Assembly: GCF_900215465.1 (NCBI RefSeq)
Contig: NZ_OBEH01000004.1
Span: 302,359 to 366,358, forward strand
Direction: 5' to 3'
Source: Flagellimonas pacifica
Lineage (GTDB): Bacteria > Bacteroidota > Bacteroidia > Flavobacteriales > Flavobacteriaceae
Length of the DNA stretch: 64,000 bases
In this document: positions 35,901-44,898 of the stretch, piece by piece
Layout: each line of letters starts with the position of its first letter
Position numbering within the stretch: the first letter of the stretch is position 1
The notes under the pieces: generated by a model
Databases searched by the model: none
What the model saw: the letters and a program-made list of their open reading frames with translations, nothing else
What the model was told of the DNA's origin: nothing
Translations under genes and position numbers: made by a program

Positions 35901-37026
35901 CGGCGGGGGCTCCTCCATTTATTCCAATTCGGGTTTTATTCTCCAATGCCTCACCCAAATCCTGAATGGCCACCACATTTCGCACATTCAAGGTCTGTTG
36001 GTTTCGGTTGGTAACCCAAACTTCCAACCTTGTTATCTGTACTTGACTTTGTATAAATGGATAATTTGTTAATGCGCGATCATAATTATCCCTAAAGTAT
36101 TGGGCCAAGAAAAAGTGTTTATCCTCATCATAATCTAAAGCGGTCAATGCAAATTCATTAAGAGTACCTCCGCCTTGGGCCACAACGGTATTGTTTTGAG
36201 AACGTTGTTCCGAAAACACTGCCGTCACAGTTGTCTTTCCAAACTGCAATTGTGTCTTTACCCCAAAAAGGCTTTGTGCCCCGGTAATAAGAGAGCTGTT
36301 CAACGGCATGTTTACATTACCAATTTCAATCTTTCGTAGAATATCGTCTTCTGTTGGGGTATAATCCAACTTTACCAAATTCTGAAAATCAAAAGTGGCT
36401 TCAGTATCATAATTCGCTGTTACCTGAAGTCGTTCACCCACCTTTCCCAATAAACTCAAACTGATTCGTTGGTCAAAATCAAAAGACAGATTGGTTCGAT
36501 TTCTAGGAGAGAGAGCTGGATTATCATTTTTTTGCCATAAAACCCCCAAGTCCATGGCCACAGAACCTTGTGGAATTACTTCTATGGTATTTCCGCCAAA
36601 AATTGATTCAAAAAAGTTGCTGTTCACATAAAAATTGGGCAATAAATTCTTTCGAGCTTCTTCACTTCCTGCTTTCTTTCCAGTAAAAGCATCTATTTTT
36701 TCCTTGAAATAGGATTTCATTTGCTCCTTGCGAACGAGTTCAAAATATTGTTCTGGGGTAAGTACAATGGGGTAATTTACATCAAAATCACCAACGCTTT
36801 CTGTATAGATATATCTATCAATTTTTGCGTCATATGTGTATTTTGCTATGATGCTATCAGGATTCTCCAATATCAACTTACCAAGCGCAACACCTGTTTT
36901 CACAGAATCTTGAGCTTGCTCATTGGTTTCTTGCCCCACCAAGGAGGTGGCCATCAGAAAGCATATAAAAAAGAAAAAATGCTTAAATCTTATCGATTTA
37001 AGTATTGATTTTGCCCCTCTTTTCAA
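29905..37026 (-). CDS. sprA: Type IX secretion outer-membrane translocon SprA (Sov)
   Basis: A 2373-residue outer-membrane beta-barrel, the pore of the type IX secretion system that exports gliding adhesins and other cargo. Signal peptide at the N-terminus (FKHFFFFICFLMATSLVGQ), then the very long barrel with aromatic and Asn-rich strands and periplasmic/plug insertions, ending in an aromatic strand (TTINTGFTIRYNFGN). Length matches the family (about 2300-2500). The frame opens at TTG 37026, with no ATG until codon 25 (inside the signal peptide), so TTG is taken as the start. It follows ruvA by 5 bp. No other type IX core gene (porK-N, porV) is in the window. Confidence 0.94.
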   Translation of the reverse strand: MKRGAKSILKSIRFKHFFFFICFLMATSLVGQETNEQAQDSVKTGVALGKLILENPDSIIAKYTYDAKIDRYIYTESVGDFDVNYPIVLTPEQYFELVRKEQMKSYFKEKIDAFTGKKAGSEEARKNLLPNFYVNSNFFESIFGGNTIEVIPQGSVAMDLGVLWQKNDNPALSPRNRTNLSFDFDQRISLSLLGKVGERLQVTANYDTEATFDFQNLVKLDYTPTEDDILRKIEIGNVNMPLNSSLITGAQSLFGVKTQLQFGKTTVTAVFSEQRSQNNTVVAQGGGTLNEFALTALDYDEDKHFFLAQYFRDNYDRALTNYPFIQSQVQITRLEVWVTNRNQQTLNVRNVVAIQDLGEALENKTRIGINGGAPAGFFDAAAIASGFPQNRANNFDPGQIGTGALTESIRDIATVEQGFNVPGYTVNQGFDYAILENARKLEQQRDYQFDPQLGYISLNQRLSNDEVLGVAFQYTVNGEVFQVGEFANGGVDATTVSGGVNPIIENNTLILKLLKSNITNVEDPIWDLMMKNIYATGAFQLSQEDFKLNILYSDPTPRNYISPVDPNIGWPTGLEERILLDVFNLDRLNIYNDVQPGGDGFFDYVPGITVDAQSGRIIFTKVEPFGKFLFEQLGGGTYDVENDAGYNANQQRYVFRNMYAKTKAASLQDAEKNRFQIKGRYKSQGNNGIPIGAFNVPRGSVRVTAGGRQLQEGIDYTVNYQAGTVQILDPSLAASNTPINISVENNAVFGQQTRRFTGINVEHKFNENFVLGGTLLNLNERPLTQKSNFGVEPVNNTIFGLNGNFSTEIPFLTRLANKLPNIDTDVPSNLSLRGEVAFLKPNSPKNADFQGETTTYLDDFEGAQALIDIRSSLGWSLASPPVEFLDDRTDISVGYERAKMAWYTIDPIFYTNQRPSGLSDNDVSLNSTRRVFINEVFTETDIAQGQTQVQGTLDMVYYPNQKGPYNANPSFATETSEDKWAGIMRPLSSTNFEQSNVEFVQFWVLDPYVDGQTNGANAGELVFNLGNISEDILRDGRKQYENGLPASTNNETPRPTIWGQVPSTQSLVYAFDADEGNRALQDVGLDGLDDANEQTIYNGPSEDPALDNYQYYLNREGSILERYQDFNNPDGNSPVAVSNTNRGSTTLPDVEDIDRDLTMNTVNSYFEYRIQIKPNTTINDQYVTDIREGLTPTLPNGGQLNRRWIQYKIPLSDFTDAVGGITDFRSISFMRMYLTGFSDDVVLRFATLDLVRGDWRTYTNSLQPDVDNDPLDDGTVTDVNTVNIEENFGRQPIPYVLPPGVIREQLNNNNTIIRQNEQSLSFVVENLEPQDARGVFKNVNIDVRQYERIKMFMHAEKIMNGDYSDSDTPLVGFLRIGTDFSENFYQIELPLQLTSFNVTSADEIWPDVNQIDVALSDLNKVKSKGIAEQTLNQINYYEIVDGEAVLVDEFAPRTLGRLRIGIRGNPSLGSIRGMMVGIKNIDDLPARGEVWFNELRLAGLDNNGGWAAIAAMDANMADFANVTATGSRSTSGFGSIDQMPNERSREDAISYDVVTNVNVGQLLPEKWGIQIPFNYGISESLITPEFDPVYDDLKLDDRIAAAATSEDAETIKKQAEDYTKRTSINLIGVRKNRGEEAKENFFDVENFTFNYSYNETNHRDFEVANLRDQNVNTGFVYNHNFKPAPVAPFAKKDSLFMSKYWRWLKELNFNVLPTSLSVNANYNRSFNQQRFRDVLEPGVEALELPLLQQRNYLFNWQYALNYSISKSLRLRLTATNNNIVRNYFNVDDDPDSGIDKALDLWDGFFDVGEPNRHHQEMEIGYKLPFDKFPFLNFIDANYTYTSNFDWQRGGDALIEVAGESINTVQNANTHSITANLTMQRFYDFLGLKKRSGKVTANQVQVRRDKAGNPASGAEDQNSPKKTSKAFNTLVDVLTMVKRVNVTYNENSGKVLPGYTQSIGFIGTTRPNLGFVFGSQADVRFEAARNGWLTTFPEFNSQYMQNSRKQLNITATAQPTQHLTIDLSADRLMSDSYQENFRVNDVGSGQFEYENLLGNTFGTFSISTMMIGTVFSKSDEFNSETFEKFKENRITIANRLVSDRGQSPGTPDEDGFPERYGKTQQEVLLPAFFAAYTGQDVNRVNLDAFREIPIPNWTVKYTGLMKNRWFKKKFKRFSLSHGYRAAYSINSFQTNLERQNTATDPETGDFLPENIINNVVLNDEFNPLMRMDFEMKNSFSFLAEVRTDRTMSLSFDNNLLTEINGKEYTLGLGYRFKDVKFVTNIGGQKTRLKGDLNLKADVSLRDNITIIRNLDIDNNQITSGQKLMSVKFTADYALSKSLNALFFYDHSFSQFAVSTAFPQTTINTGFTIRYNFGN

Positions 37027-37031
37027 ACTAG

Positions 37032-37613
37032 TTACAAATTTTTCAGCGCCTGTTTAATAATGTTCTCAACGCTTAGTGAAGGATCATTGGATAACACCTT
37101 GTCCACAACCTTTTCTGATTGTCTCCGGACAAAACCAAGAACCTCTAAAGCAGATAACGCTTCTTCTTTGCTAGTATTGTTTGATTGGTAGGAAACTTCG
37201 CCCATATCGTAGACTTTTAAAATCTTGTCTTTCAAGTCCAATATAACACGTTGCGCCGTCTTGGCTCCTATTCCCTTGATTGCCTGTATAGAAGGGACAT
37301 CACCATTAGCAATTGCATCCCTAACTTGAATGGGAGACAGTGAAGATAACATGGTACGGGCAGTGCTAGATCCTATTCCAGAAACCGAAATGAGCAGTCT
37401 AAATATTTCCCGTTCCGTTTTTTCAACAAAACCAAACAAGGTATGCGAATCTTCTTTTACTTGTAAATGGGTAAAAAGTAGAACATTCTCCTCATCCTTT
37501 AATTGTGAATATGTGTGCAGTGAAATATTCAAAAAATATCCAACTCCATTGCATTCGATGATAACATAGGTTGGGTTCTTTTCTACTAATTTTCCTTTTA
37601 GGTGGGTAATCAT
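37032..37613 (-). CDS. ruvA: Holliday junction branch migration protein RuvA
   Basis: A 193-residue DNA-binding subunit that tetramerises on Holliday junctions and loads RuvB. N-terminal OB domain (about 1-62, MITHLKGKLVEKNPTYVIIECNGVGYFLN), tandem helix-hairpin-helix motifs in the middle (LLISVSGIGSSTARTMLS and IQAIKGIGAKTAQRVILDLKDK), and domain III at the C-terminus that contacts RuvB (EEALSALEVLGF). Usual length. It is not next to ruvB, which lies at 43746-44768; sprA follows within 5 bp. Confidence 0.97.
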   Translation of the reverse strand: MITHLKGKLVEKNPTYVIIECNGVGYFLNISLHTYSQLKDEENVLLFTHLQVKEDSHTLFGFVEKTEREIFRLLISVSGIGSSTARTMLSSLSPIQVRDAIANGDVPSIQAIKGIGAKTAQRVILDLKDKILKVYDMGEVSYQSNNTSKEEALSALEVLGFVRRQSEKVVDKVLSNDPSLSVENIIKQALKNL

Positions 37614-37615
37614 AT

Positions 37616-37650
37616 CTACTTGGATATTGGATTATTAGATCAGTGACTTT
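37616..37650. repeat. Fragment resembling the fabD-upstream palindromic element
   Basis: The 51-bp gap between maeB and ruvA contains TTGGATATTGGATTATTAG followed by ATCAG, sharing an 11-base core (ATTGGATTATT) with the nested palindrome at 1290-1328. It sits in the same place relative to genes (after one minus-strand gene, before the next). Only part of the element is present; the similarity could be chance in AT-rich DNA. Confidence 0.3.
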
Positions 37651-37664
37651 TAGGATTTAAGGCC

Positions 37665-39962
37665 CTACTCTTTTTCCAATTTTGCTTTTCGTCTTTTTTC
37701 ACGTTCTTGGGCATCAATCACCGCAACAGCTGTCATATTCACCATTTCATCAACACTGGCGCCCAATTGAAGGATGTGTGCCGATCTCCTTAAACCAACC
37801 ATGATTGGCCCAATAGATTCAGCATTATGCAATCCCTTGAGTAATTTATAGGTAATATTCGCTGAATCCAAATTAGGAAATATCAAAGTATTGACCTTTT
37901 TACCTGCCAGCTTGGAAAATGGAAAGTTGTTATGACACAATTCTTGATCCAGCGCAAAATCGGTTTGAATCTCTCCATCTACCAATAACTCTGGATTACG
38001 GTCATGTAAAATTTTAACCGCCTCTCTTACTTTTTGTGCATTAGGATGGCTTGATGATCCATAGTTAGCATAGGACAGCATAGCCATTACCGGGTTAAAC
38101 CCAAAAGTACTGGCAACATTTGCAGTCATTTGGCCTATTTCTGCCAGTTCCTCTGCATTGGGATCAACATTGATTGAGGTATCTGCTAAGAACAATGGTC
38201 CTCTGTCTGTAATCATTATGTTCACAGTTGAGGCATTGGTTACTCCTTTGGCACGTCCCAAAACTTCAAATACGGGTTTCAAAACTTTTGGATAGGATCT
38301 AGAGTAACCAGAAATCATCCCATCTGCGTCACCTTCCAAAAGCATCATGGCTCCAAAATAATTTCGTTTGCCCATATTGACCCTAGCGCTATATTGAGTC
38401 TCTCCTCTTCGTTTTCTTATTTCCCAAAGCTTAAGTGCGTATTTTGTTCTGACTTCACTAAACTCGTCAGCACGTGGGTCAATTATAGGTACCTCAGCAT
38501 CAAAATCCAGTTCTTTCTTCCAATTTTCGATAATCTCTTTGTTACCAAGCAAAATGGGAGTTGCAATGCCTTCTTCATAAACAATTTGGGCAGCTTTCAT
38601 CACATCCAACAACTCAGCTTCTGCAAAAACAATACGTTTGGGGTTAAGTTTAGCTCGATTGTGCATTAAACGCACCACCTTGTTATCGTTCCCTGATCTT
38701 TGATAGAGTTCTTCCTCATATCTTTTCCAGTCCTTAATTGGAGCTTTGGCCACACCACTTTCTATAGCTGCTTTGGCTACTGCAGGTGGAATTTTGGTAA
38801 TCAATCTTGGGTCAAATGGCTTGGGAATGATATAATCTTTACCAAAAGCCAGTCTAGTGGTATCATAGGCAATATTCACCTGTTCAGGAACAGGCTCCTT
38901 GGCCAAATCTGCCAATGCCCGCACTGCTGCCATCTTCATTTCTTCATTGATCTTGGTAGCCCGCACATCTAAAGCTCCCCTAAAAATAAATGGGAACCCC
39001 AAAACATTGTTTACCTGATTTGGGTGATCTGATCGCCCCGTGGCCATGATAATATCTTTTCTTGTTTTGCACGCTAGGTTAAATTCAATTTCCGGATCTG
39101 GATTGGCCATAGCGAATACAATGGGGTCTTTGGCCATAGATTTGAGCATTTCAGGGGTCACTATGTTTGCAATGGACAAACCTATAAAAACATCGGAACC
39201 TTTCATGGCCTCTTCCAGGGTATCTATCTTCCTGTCCGAAGCAAATTCCAATTTTTCTTTAGAAAGGTTTTCCCTATCGCTTCGGATTACCCCTTTACTA
39301 TCCAGCATAACAATATTTTCTGCTCTAGCTCCAAAAGCTTTATAAAGCCGCGTACAAGAAACCGCAGCAGCTCCTGCCCCACTGACCACAATTTTGACTT
39401 CCTCTATTTTCTTATCAGCTATTTCTATGGCATTCAACAAAGCGGCAGCAGATATTATTGCTGTTCCGTGCTGATCATCATGCATCACCGGAATATCCAG
39501 TTCCTCCTTTAAGCGGCGTTCAATTTCAAATGCCTCCGGTGCTTTTATATCTTCTAGATTGATTCCACCAAAGGTGGGTGCAATGATTTTTACCGTTTCC
39601 ACAAACTTATCTACGTCCGTAGTATCCAGCTCAATATCCATTCCATCAATATCCGCAAAAATCTTGAAGAGCAGACTTTTCCCTTCCATTACAGGCTTAG
39701 ATGCCTCTGGACCTATATTTCCCAGTCCCAAAACTGCAGTCCCGTTGGAGATTACGGCAACAATGTTTCCTTTAGCCGTGTATTTGTATACATCTTCCTT
39801 ATTCTTTTCAATCTCCAGACAAGGCTCTGCAACTCCGGGGGAGTAGGCCAAGGCCAAATCCCGTTGAGTAGCATAGGGTTTGGTAGGAACAATTTTTATC
39901 TTACCTGGTTGGGGTTTAGCATGATAATGTAATGCTTCCTGACGTTGTTTTTCTTTGCTCAT
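37665..39962 (-). CDS. maeB: NADP-dependent malic enzyme with phosphotransacetylase-like domain
   Basis: A 765-residue two-domain enzyme. Residues about 1-430 are the malic enzyme part, with AYSPGVAEPC, a Mg/malate site and the NAD(P) fold (VVSGAGAAAVSCTRLYKAFGA), converting malate to pyruvate and CO2. Residues about 440-760 form a phosphate acetyltransferase-like domain (for example GYSRSYPKVLKPVFEVLG and LADTSINVDPNAEELAEIGQ), thought to regulate by acetyl-CoA rather than catalyse. The length is that of MaeB. It is followed by ruvA and preceded by its own -7 promoter element. Confidence 0.95.
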   Translation of the reverse strand: MSKEKQRQEALHYHAKPQPGKIKIVPTKPYATQRDLALAYSPGVAEPCLEIEKNKEDVYKYTAKGNIVAVISNGTAVLGLGNIGPEASKPVMEGKSLLFKIFADIDGMDIELDTTDVDKFVETVKIIAPTFGGINLEDIKAPEAFEIERRLKEELDIPVMHDDQHGTAIISAAALLNAIEIADKKIEEVKIVVSGAGAAAVSCTRLYKAFGARAENIVMLDSKGVIRSDRENLSKEKLEFASDRKIDTLEEAMKGSDVFIGLSIANIVTPEMLKSMAKDPIVFAMANPDPEIEFNLACKTRKDIIMATGRSDHPNQVNNVLGFPFIFRGALDVRATKINEEMKMAAVRALADLAKEPVPEQVNIAYDTTRLAFGKDYIIPKPFDPRLITKIPPAVAKAAIESGVAKAPIKDWKRYEEELYQRSGNDNKVVRLMHNRAKLNPKRIVFAEAELLDVMKAAQIVYEEGIATPILLGNKEIIENWKKELDFDAEVPIIDPRADEFSEVRTKYALKLWEIRKRRGETQYSARVNMGKRNYFGAMMLLEGDADGMISGYSRSYPKVLKPVFEVLGRAKGVTNASTVNIMITDRGPLFLADTSINVDPNAEELAEIGQMTANVASTFGFNPVMAMLSYANYGSSSHPNAQKVREAVKILHDRNPELLVDGEIQTDFALDQELCHNNFPFSKLAGKKVNTLIFPNLDSANITYKLLKGLHNAESIGPIMVGLRRSAHILQLGASVDEMVNMTAVAVIDAQEREKRRKAKLEKE

Positions 39963-39980
39963 ACCTTATAATTGAATGGG

Positions 39981-39988
39981 CAAATTTA
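39981..39988 (-). promoter_or_regulatory. -7 promoter element for maeB
   Basis: Minus strand TAAATTTG, exact TAnnTTTG match, 19 bp before the maeB ATG (39962). No TTG at the usual -33 distance. Confidence 0.4.
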
Positions 39989-40053
39989 ATAGTATTATAT
40001 CGATATGTGCTATAAAAATCAATCTGCTTTACCAGCGACACTCTTTAGCTGTA

Positions 40054-41364
40054 CTAGCCACTATTTTCTTCTTTGGAAACATTCAACCTCATTGCCAAAA
40101 TTGAAGCAATGGCAAAGAACACTCCTGCAAACAAAATAGCATTAACAGAGTTTGCGCCCAAAAGATTCTTAAAAATAGAACCAAACGTCAACGTTTGTAT
40201 TCCCATTGGGATAACAATCATCATATTTAAAATACCCATATACACTCCTCTTCTCTCTTGGGGAACAATTTTGGAAACCATGCTATATGGGATTCCCATC
40301 ATAGCTGCCCAACCAATACCGAATAAAACCATTGGAATCAATACATAAACTGGGTCCGAAATATGGGGAATGGCAAAAAGAGCCAATGCTGTACCAAAAA
40401 GACTCAGGGCATAAATTTTCTTTCCTCCATATCTTACCGTCAATGGCACCAATATTAAAGCTACTACTGCTGTTACAATGTTATAGGTAGTACTCATTTT
40501 TGCAGCTTGAGCTGCGGCTTCGGAAGTATCATACCCCATTGTTGCTTTAAACAATGGAGTAATAAATTGCCAATAAATGAACAATGCATACCATTGAAAT
40601 AGATAAACCGCGGAAAGTTTCCACATAAATTTTGGCATTTCCTTGACTGCCTGGGAAATCTCAATAAATGGCATCTTAAAACGCTCTATAAAAGGCAATG
40701 CTTTATGTTTATTTATTTCTTTGAGTTCTTCATCACTTGGAGGAATCTCCGGTGTTTTTAAAACGGACCATAAAATAGTAGCCACAGACAGAAAAGAACC
40801 AATGAAGAATGAATAATACAACCATTTGGGAATGGTTCCTTCCACTTCTTGGCCTCCACCAAACCAATCCTGAAATAAAAAGATAGATGCATTAGCTAAA
40901 AGAATTCCTGCACCAACAAACAAACTTTGCATCTGATACCCCATACTCAATTGTTTATCGGGTAATTTATCCCCAACAAAAGCCCGGTAAGGTTCCATGG
41001 CCATATTGTTGCCAACATCTAAAATCCATAACAAGCCAACTGCGAACCACAATGCTGGACTCAGTGGAAAAGCAAACAAACATAAGCTACCCAAAACGGC
41101 ACCTATCAAGAAAAAAGGCTTTCTCCTACCCCATTTTGCTGACCATGTTTTATCAGAAATAGCTCCAATAAGAGGTTGAACAATTAAACCAGTAACCGGT
41201 CCGGCTATGTTTAAAATGGGAAGGATTTCCTCTTTTGCCCCTAAAAACAAAAAGATAGGATTGATGGCACTCTGCTGGAGTCCAAAACTATATTGGATTC
41301 CCAAAAATCCAACATTCATGTTCCAAATCTGCCAAAAGCTTAGTTCAGGTTTTCTAATCTTCAT
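40054..41364 (-). CDS. MFS sugar transporter, SLC45/GPH-like
   Basis: A 436-residue inner-membrane transporter with twelve hydrophobic segments. The motif GAISDKTWSAKWGRRKPFFLIGAVLGS (about residues 66-92) between helices 2 and 3 is the MFS signature in the form seen in SLC45/GPH-type disaccharide carriers, and the start FWQIWNMNVGFLGIQYSFGLQQ is common to Bacteroidota maltose-transporter homologues. Substrate (maltose or another disaccharide) is inferred from family only; no glycoside hydrolase gene is adjacent. No clear promoter in its 137-bp upstream gap. Confidence 0.85.
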   Translation of the reverse strand: MKIRKPELSFWQIWNMNVGFLGIQYSFGLQQSAINPIFLFLGAKEEILPILNIAGPVTGLIVQPLIGAISDKTWSAKWGRRKPFFLIGAVLGSLCLFAFPLSPALWFAVGLLWILDVGNNMAMEPYRAFVGDKLPDKQLSMGYQMQSLFVGAGILLANASIFLFQDWFGGGQEVEGTIPKWLYYSFFIGSFLSVATILWSVLKTPEIPPSDEELKEINKHKALPFIERFKMPFIEISQAVKEMPKFMWKLSAVYLFQWYALFIYWQFITPLFKATMGYDTSEAAAQAAKMSTTYNIVTAVVALILVPLTVRYGGKKIYALSLFGTALALFAIPHISDPVYVLIPMVLFGIGWAAMMGIPYSMVSKIVPQERRGVYMGILNMMIVIPMGIQTLTFGSIFKNLLGANSVNAILFAGVFFAIASILAMRLNVSKEENSG

Positions 41365-41501
41365 AAGATGATCGGTGGTAAAAGTTAGTTATATATACAC
41401 TGTACATCTCATCAAGATACTGTTTTCTTTCTTGTTATGATAAAAAATCCAAGCGCAAAACAATCAAAATGGAATGGCAATCGATTTCGATGTAATAAGA
41501 T

Positions 41502-42419
41502 TTATTTTAGAAATTTGATGTTTCGCTGCAAACCAGCGAATTTGGTTCGCTTAACTGCTGATTTTTTGAAGATTTGCCTAAAAACATCCTCTGTGATTTC
41601 TTCCCAATCTTTTTTATCCATGGAAAGTAATTCTGGGTGAGGGTTAAAAAGTGGTTGGCTATGGGGTTTTGAAAATCTGTTCCAAGGACAAACATCTTGA
41701 CAAACATCACATCCAAACATCCAATCATCAAATTTCCCTTGAAACTCGGTAGGGATTTCATTTTTTAACTCTATAGTGAAATAAGAAATACACTTGCTGC
41801 CATCCACAACATAAGGTTCCACAATGGCTTCGGTAGGGCAAGCATCAATGCAGGCGGTACAGGTGCCACAGTGGTCTGTTACTGGAGCATCGTATTCCAA
41901 TTCCAAATCAATTATCAATTCGGCGATGAAAAAAAACGACCCCACTTGTTGTGTAAGTAGGTTACTATGTTTTCCAATCCAACCCAATCCACTACGTGCA
42001 GCCCAAGCTTTGTCCAAAACAGGAGCGGAATCCACGAATGCCCTTCCATGTACCTCGCCTATTTCTTCTTGGATAAAATTCAAAAGACTTTTGAGTTTAT
42101 CCTTTATCACAAAGTGATAATCGGTCCCATAAGCGTATTTGGAAATCTTGTAAGCTTCTGGGTTCTGTTCTTTCGCCGGATAATAATTCAAAAGCAAGGA
42201 AACCACCGATTTTGAACCTTCCACCAATTTTGTAGGGTCCAATCGTTTGTCAAAATGGTTCTCCATATACTGCATTTCACCATGCATGTTTTGGTTCAGC
42301 CATTTTTCCAGCCTGGGGGCTTCTTCTTCCAAAAACCCAGCTTTGGATATACCACAAGACAAAAAACCGAGGCGTTTTGCCTCAGCTTTTATGAGTTTTG
42401 TATTTGAATGGATACTCAC
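41502..42419 (-). CDS. queG: Epoxyqueuosine reductase QueG
   Basis: A 305-residue cobalamin-dependent iron-sulfur enzyme that converts epoxyqueuosine to queuosine in tRNA. Two [4Fe-4S] motifs are visible: [16 protein letters not shown] and [13 protein letters not shown]; an N-terminal domain contains the family start [30 protein letters not shown] chose GTG 42419, 4 bp after the P450 stop; a TTG at 42446 would overlap the P450 gene by 23 bp. Probably cotranscribed with ruvB and the P450. Confidence 0.92.
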   Translation of the reverse strand: MSIHSNTKLIKAEAKRLGFLSCGISKAGFLEEEAPRLEKWLNQNMHGEMQYMENHFDKRLDPTKLVEGSKSVVSLLLNYYPAKEQNPEAYKISKYAYGTDYHFVIKDKLKSLLNFIQEEIGEVHGRAFVDSAPVLDKAWAARSGLGWIGKHSNLLTQQVGSFFFIAELIIDLELEYDAPVTDHCGTCTACIDACPTEAIVEPYVVDGSKCISYFTIELKNEIPTEFQGKFDDWMFGCDVCQDVCPWNRFSKPHSQPLFNPHPELLSMDKKDWEEITEDVFRQIFKKSAVKRTKFAGLQRNIKFLK

Positions 42420-42423
42420 AGAT

Positions 42424-43746
42424 TTATCTTGGATTAAAGCTAGCAAAAACCTCTTTGGGCTTTAGGGTTATCATAGGGTTTATCTCAACCTCGCCCATTT
42501 CAGTGGAAAGATTATACTTTCTAATTATTTCAACTACAGCAATAATCATTTCATAGGTAGCAAAAGCATTTCCAATGCACATTCTTGGACCAGCGCCAAA
42601 AGGATAATAATAATGATTGTATTCCTTAGGGTCAAGTCCAACAAAACGATCTGCCACATATTTTTCTGGGTCCTTCCAAAACTTAGGATGTCTATGAAGT
42701 TCATAAAGGGAAAGCAGTACCATGGTATTTGTTTTAAGCTCCAACCCATTTAAATCGTGTGCTTCCAATGCCACTCTATCAATAAAATATGCAGGTGGGT
42801 ATAAACGCATCGCTTCTTTGATACAGGAAGTAGTCAAGGGTAATTTTGCCAAATCTTCCCAATCATAATCCTCATTTTCCAGCGACTTTACTTCAATGAG
42901 CAATCGCTCCTGCAACTTTTTGTCCTTTGCAATAAAGTAAAGTGTAAAAGCAAGTGCATTGGCTGTTGTTTCATGTCCAGCAGTGAACAAAATCATCAAT
43001 TCGTCGATCAATTGTTTTCTTGGCATGTTGGTTCCATCTTCATAGGTTGTGGACAGCAACATATCCAACAAGTCATTCCCTCCACTGTCCTTTGAAAGTC
43101 GTTGTTCAATCAAGTCATTAAGAATGTTCCTGGCCTTATCCCCTTTGCTTAACTGTTTAGATATCTCTCCTGACAATGCAAACCACCATTTCAAATAGGG
43201 CTGTCTCATCTCTTTGACCAACATTTCCTGATTTTCCTGGGTAATCTGTTTGAGTCCCGCCATGGGTTCCCTGATATCATTGTTGCTAAATAAAGATTTT
43301 GCAACCACCTGAAAAGCCAAATCCCCCATTAAGGTAAAAACATCTTGGTTGGTACTTGGCACAATGCGATTTAATTCCTCCTTGACTGCATTTCGCATAA
43401 TCTCAAAAAGCCCTTTCAACTTTTTCATGTGAAAGGCTGGCTGAATCATTCTACGATGTGTACGCCAGTGGTCTCCTTCAGAAGTCAACAGTCCATGACC
43501 TATATATTTTGCCAAATCCCTGGTCTGCAACTTGGATTTGGAATAATACCTGTGTTTCTTTTGAAGTACCTGCTTAACCAATTTGGGGTCTCTTGAAAAA
43601 ATCACTTTTCCCTCAGCAGGAATGGAAACACAAAAGGTATCTCCCAACTTTTGAAAGTTCTCGTGATGAAAGGGCAAAGGATTCTTCTTTATTCTTTTTC
43701 GGTTGGCAATCACCTTAAGGGTAGAAATGTGGGGCAATCGCTTCAT
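42424..43746 (-). CDS. Cytochrome P450
   Basis: A 440-residue soluble P450 monooxygenase. Visible motifs: I-helix oxygen-binding [10 protein letters not shown] (about residue 255), ExxR in KEAMRLYPP, and the heme loop [11 protein letters not shown] with proximal Cys390. The mix of text ([17 protein letters not shown]) resembles the CYP102/CYP4-like bacterial branch. No ferredoxin or reductase gene lies nearby, so redox partners must be supplied from elsewhere. Its start shares one base with the ruvB stop (TAATG), and queG follows 4 bp later. Substrate unknown. Confidence 0.93.
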   Translation of the reverse strand: MKRLPHISTLKVIANRKRIKKNPLPFHHENFQKLGDTFCVSIPAEGKVIFSRDPKLVKQVLQKKHRYYSKSKLQTRDLAKYIGHGLLTSEGDHWRTHRRMIQPAFHMKKLKGLFEIMRNAVKEELNRIVPSTNQDVFTLMGDLAFQVVAKSLFSNNDIREPMAGLKQITQENQEMLVKEMRQPYLKWWFALSGEISKQLSKGDKARNILNDLIEQRLSKDSGGNDLLDMLLSTTYEDGTNMPRKQLIDELMILFTAGHETTANALAFTLYFIAKDKKLQERLLIEVKSLENEDYDWEDLAKLPLTTSCIKEAMRLYPPAYFIDRVALEAHDLNGLELKTNTMVLLSLYELHRHPKFWKDPEKYVADRFVGLDPKEYNHYYYPFGAGPRMCIGNAFATYEMIIAVVEIIRKYNLSTEMGEVEINPMITLKPKEVFASFNPR

Positions 43747-44768
43747 TAAAAAAGTCCTTCCTGAATCCCTCCTTTTAATTTACCCAGATGTTTATAGGCC
43801 AATTCTGTCACTTCACGTCCGCGAGGGGTCCGCATGATGAATCCTTGTTGAATCAAAAAGGGTTCGTATACTTCTTCAATGGTTTCAGCACTTTCCGAAA
43901 CGGCAGTAGCCAATGTTGTAATCCCAACTGGGCCTCCTTTGAATTTATCAATTATGGTACTCAGTATTTTGTTGTCCATCTCGTCCAGGCCATGCGCATC
44001 CACATTCAAGGCTTTGAGTCCAAACTTTGAAATATCAAGATCTATATTTCCATTACCTTTTATTTGCGCAAAATCACGAACCCTGCGTAAAAGTGCATTG
44101 CAGATTCTTGGAGTCCCCCTACTGCGGCCCGCAATTTCAATTGCAGCATCATTTGTGATAGGTACTTTCAGAATCTCGGCACTTCGCTCAACAATGGTTG
44201 AAAGAAGCTCATTATTGTAATACTGTAATCGACTTTGAATACCAAATCTTGCTCGCATTGGAGCTGTCAACAATCCAGAGCGTGTTGTTGCCCCCACCAA
44301 GGTAAATGGACTTAGATTGATTTGCACCGTCCTGGCATTGGGGCCAGTTTCTATCATGATGTCAATTTTGTAATCCTCCATAGCGGAATAGAGATATTCT
44401 TCCACAATAGGGCTTAGCCGATGAATCTCATCAATAAACAGTACATCCCGCTCTTCCAAATTGGTCAGGAGTCCGGCCAAATCCCCTGGTTTATCCAAAA
44501 CAGGACCTGAGGTGATTTTTATACCCACCCCCAATTCATTGGCCAAAATGTGCGCGAGCGTTGTTTTACCAAGTCCGGGAGGGCCATGAAACAAGGTATG
44601 GTCCAAAGCTTCCCCTCTAAGATTTGCCGCTTGAACGAAAACCTTTAGGTTTTCCAACACCTGTTCCTGACCGGTAAAATCATCAAAAGTAATGGGCCGT
44701 AAGGCTCTTTCAATATCCAGTTCTTCTTGTGAAAAATTATCCTGTGTTGGATCTAGGTTCTCATTCAT
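43746..44768 (-). CDS. ruvB: Holliday junction helicase RuvB
   Basis: A 340-residue AAA+ motor that drives branch migration with RuvA. Walker A GPPGLGKT (residues 62-69), Walker B/DEIH (113-116), sensor 1 [15 protein letters not shown] region and the C-terminal winged helix ([21 protein letters not shown]) are all present. Normal length. It is the first gene of a tight ruvB-P450-queG unit, with an almost leaderless promoter arrangement upstream. Confidence 0.97.
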   Translation of the reverse strand: MNENLDPTQDNFSQEELDIERALRPITFDDFTGQEQVLENLKVFVQAANLRGEALDHTLFHGPPGLGKTTLAHILANELGVGIKITSGPVLDKPGDLAGLLTNLEERDVLFIDEIHRLSPIVEEYLYSAMEDYKIDIMIETGPNARTVQINLSPFTLVGATTRSGLLTAPMRARFGIQSRLQYYNNELLSTIVERSAEILKVPITNDAAIEIAGRSRGTPRICNALLRRVRDFAQIKGNGNIDLDISKFGLKALNVDAHGLDEMDNKILSTIIDKFKGGPVGITTLATAVSESAETIEEVYEPFLIQQGFIMRTPRGREVTELAYKHLGKLKGGIQEGLF

Positions 44769-44775
44769 ATCCTAA

Positions 44776-44783
44776 CAAATATA
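44776..44783 (-). promoter_or_regulatory. -7 promoter element for ruvB
   Basis: Minus strand TATATTTG, exact TAnnTTTG match, ending 8 bases before the ruvB ATG. If used, the transcript would start within a few bases of the start codon, so ruvB would be nearly leaderless. No well-spaced TTG upstream. Confidence 0.35.
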
Positions 44784-44898
44784 GTTGAAACCCGATGCAC
44801 TTGAAACCAATTTGAATAAAATAAGCCACCATATTAGGTCTTAAAAATCTAAAGCTTAAATTAGTTACATAAAAACCAATTCCTCAATTACCTGCATA

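Noticed and set aside
41480..41495. Small palindrome ATCGATTTCGAT after queG
   Set aside because: Only 5 bp per arm and without a T run; chance is likely.
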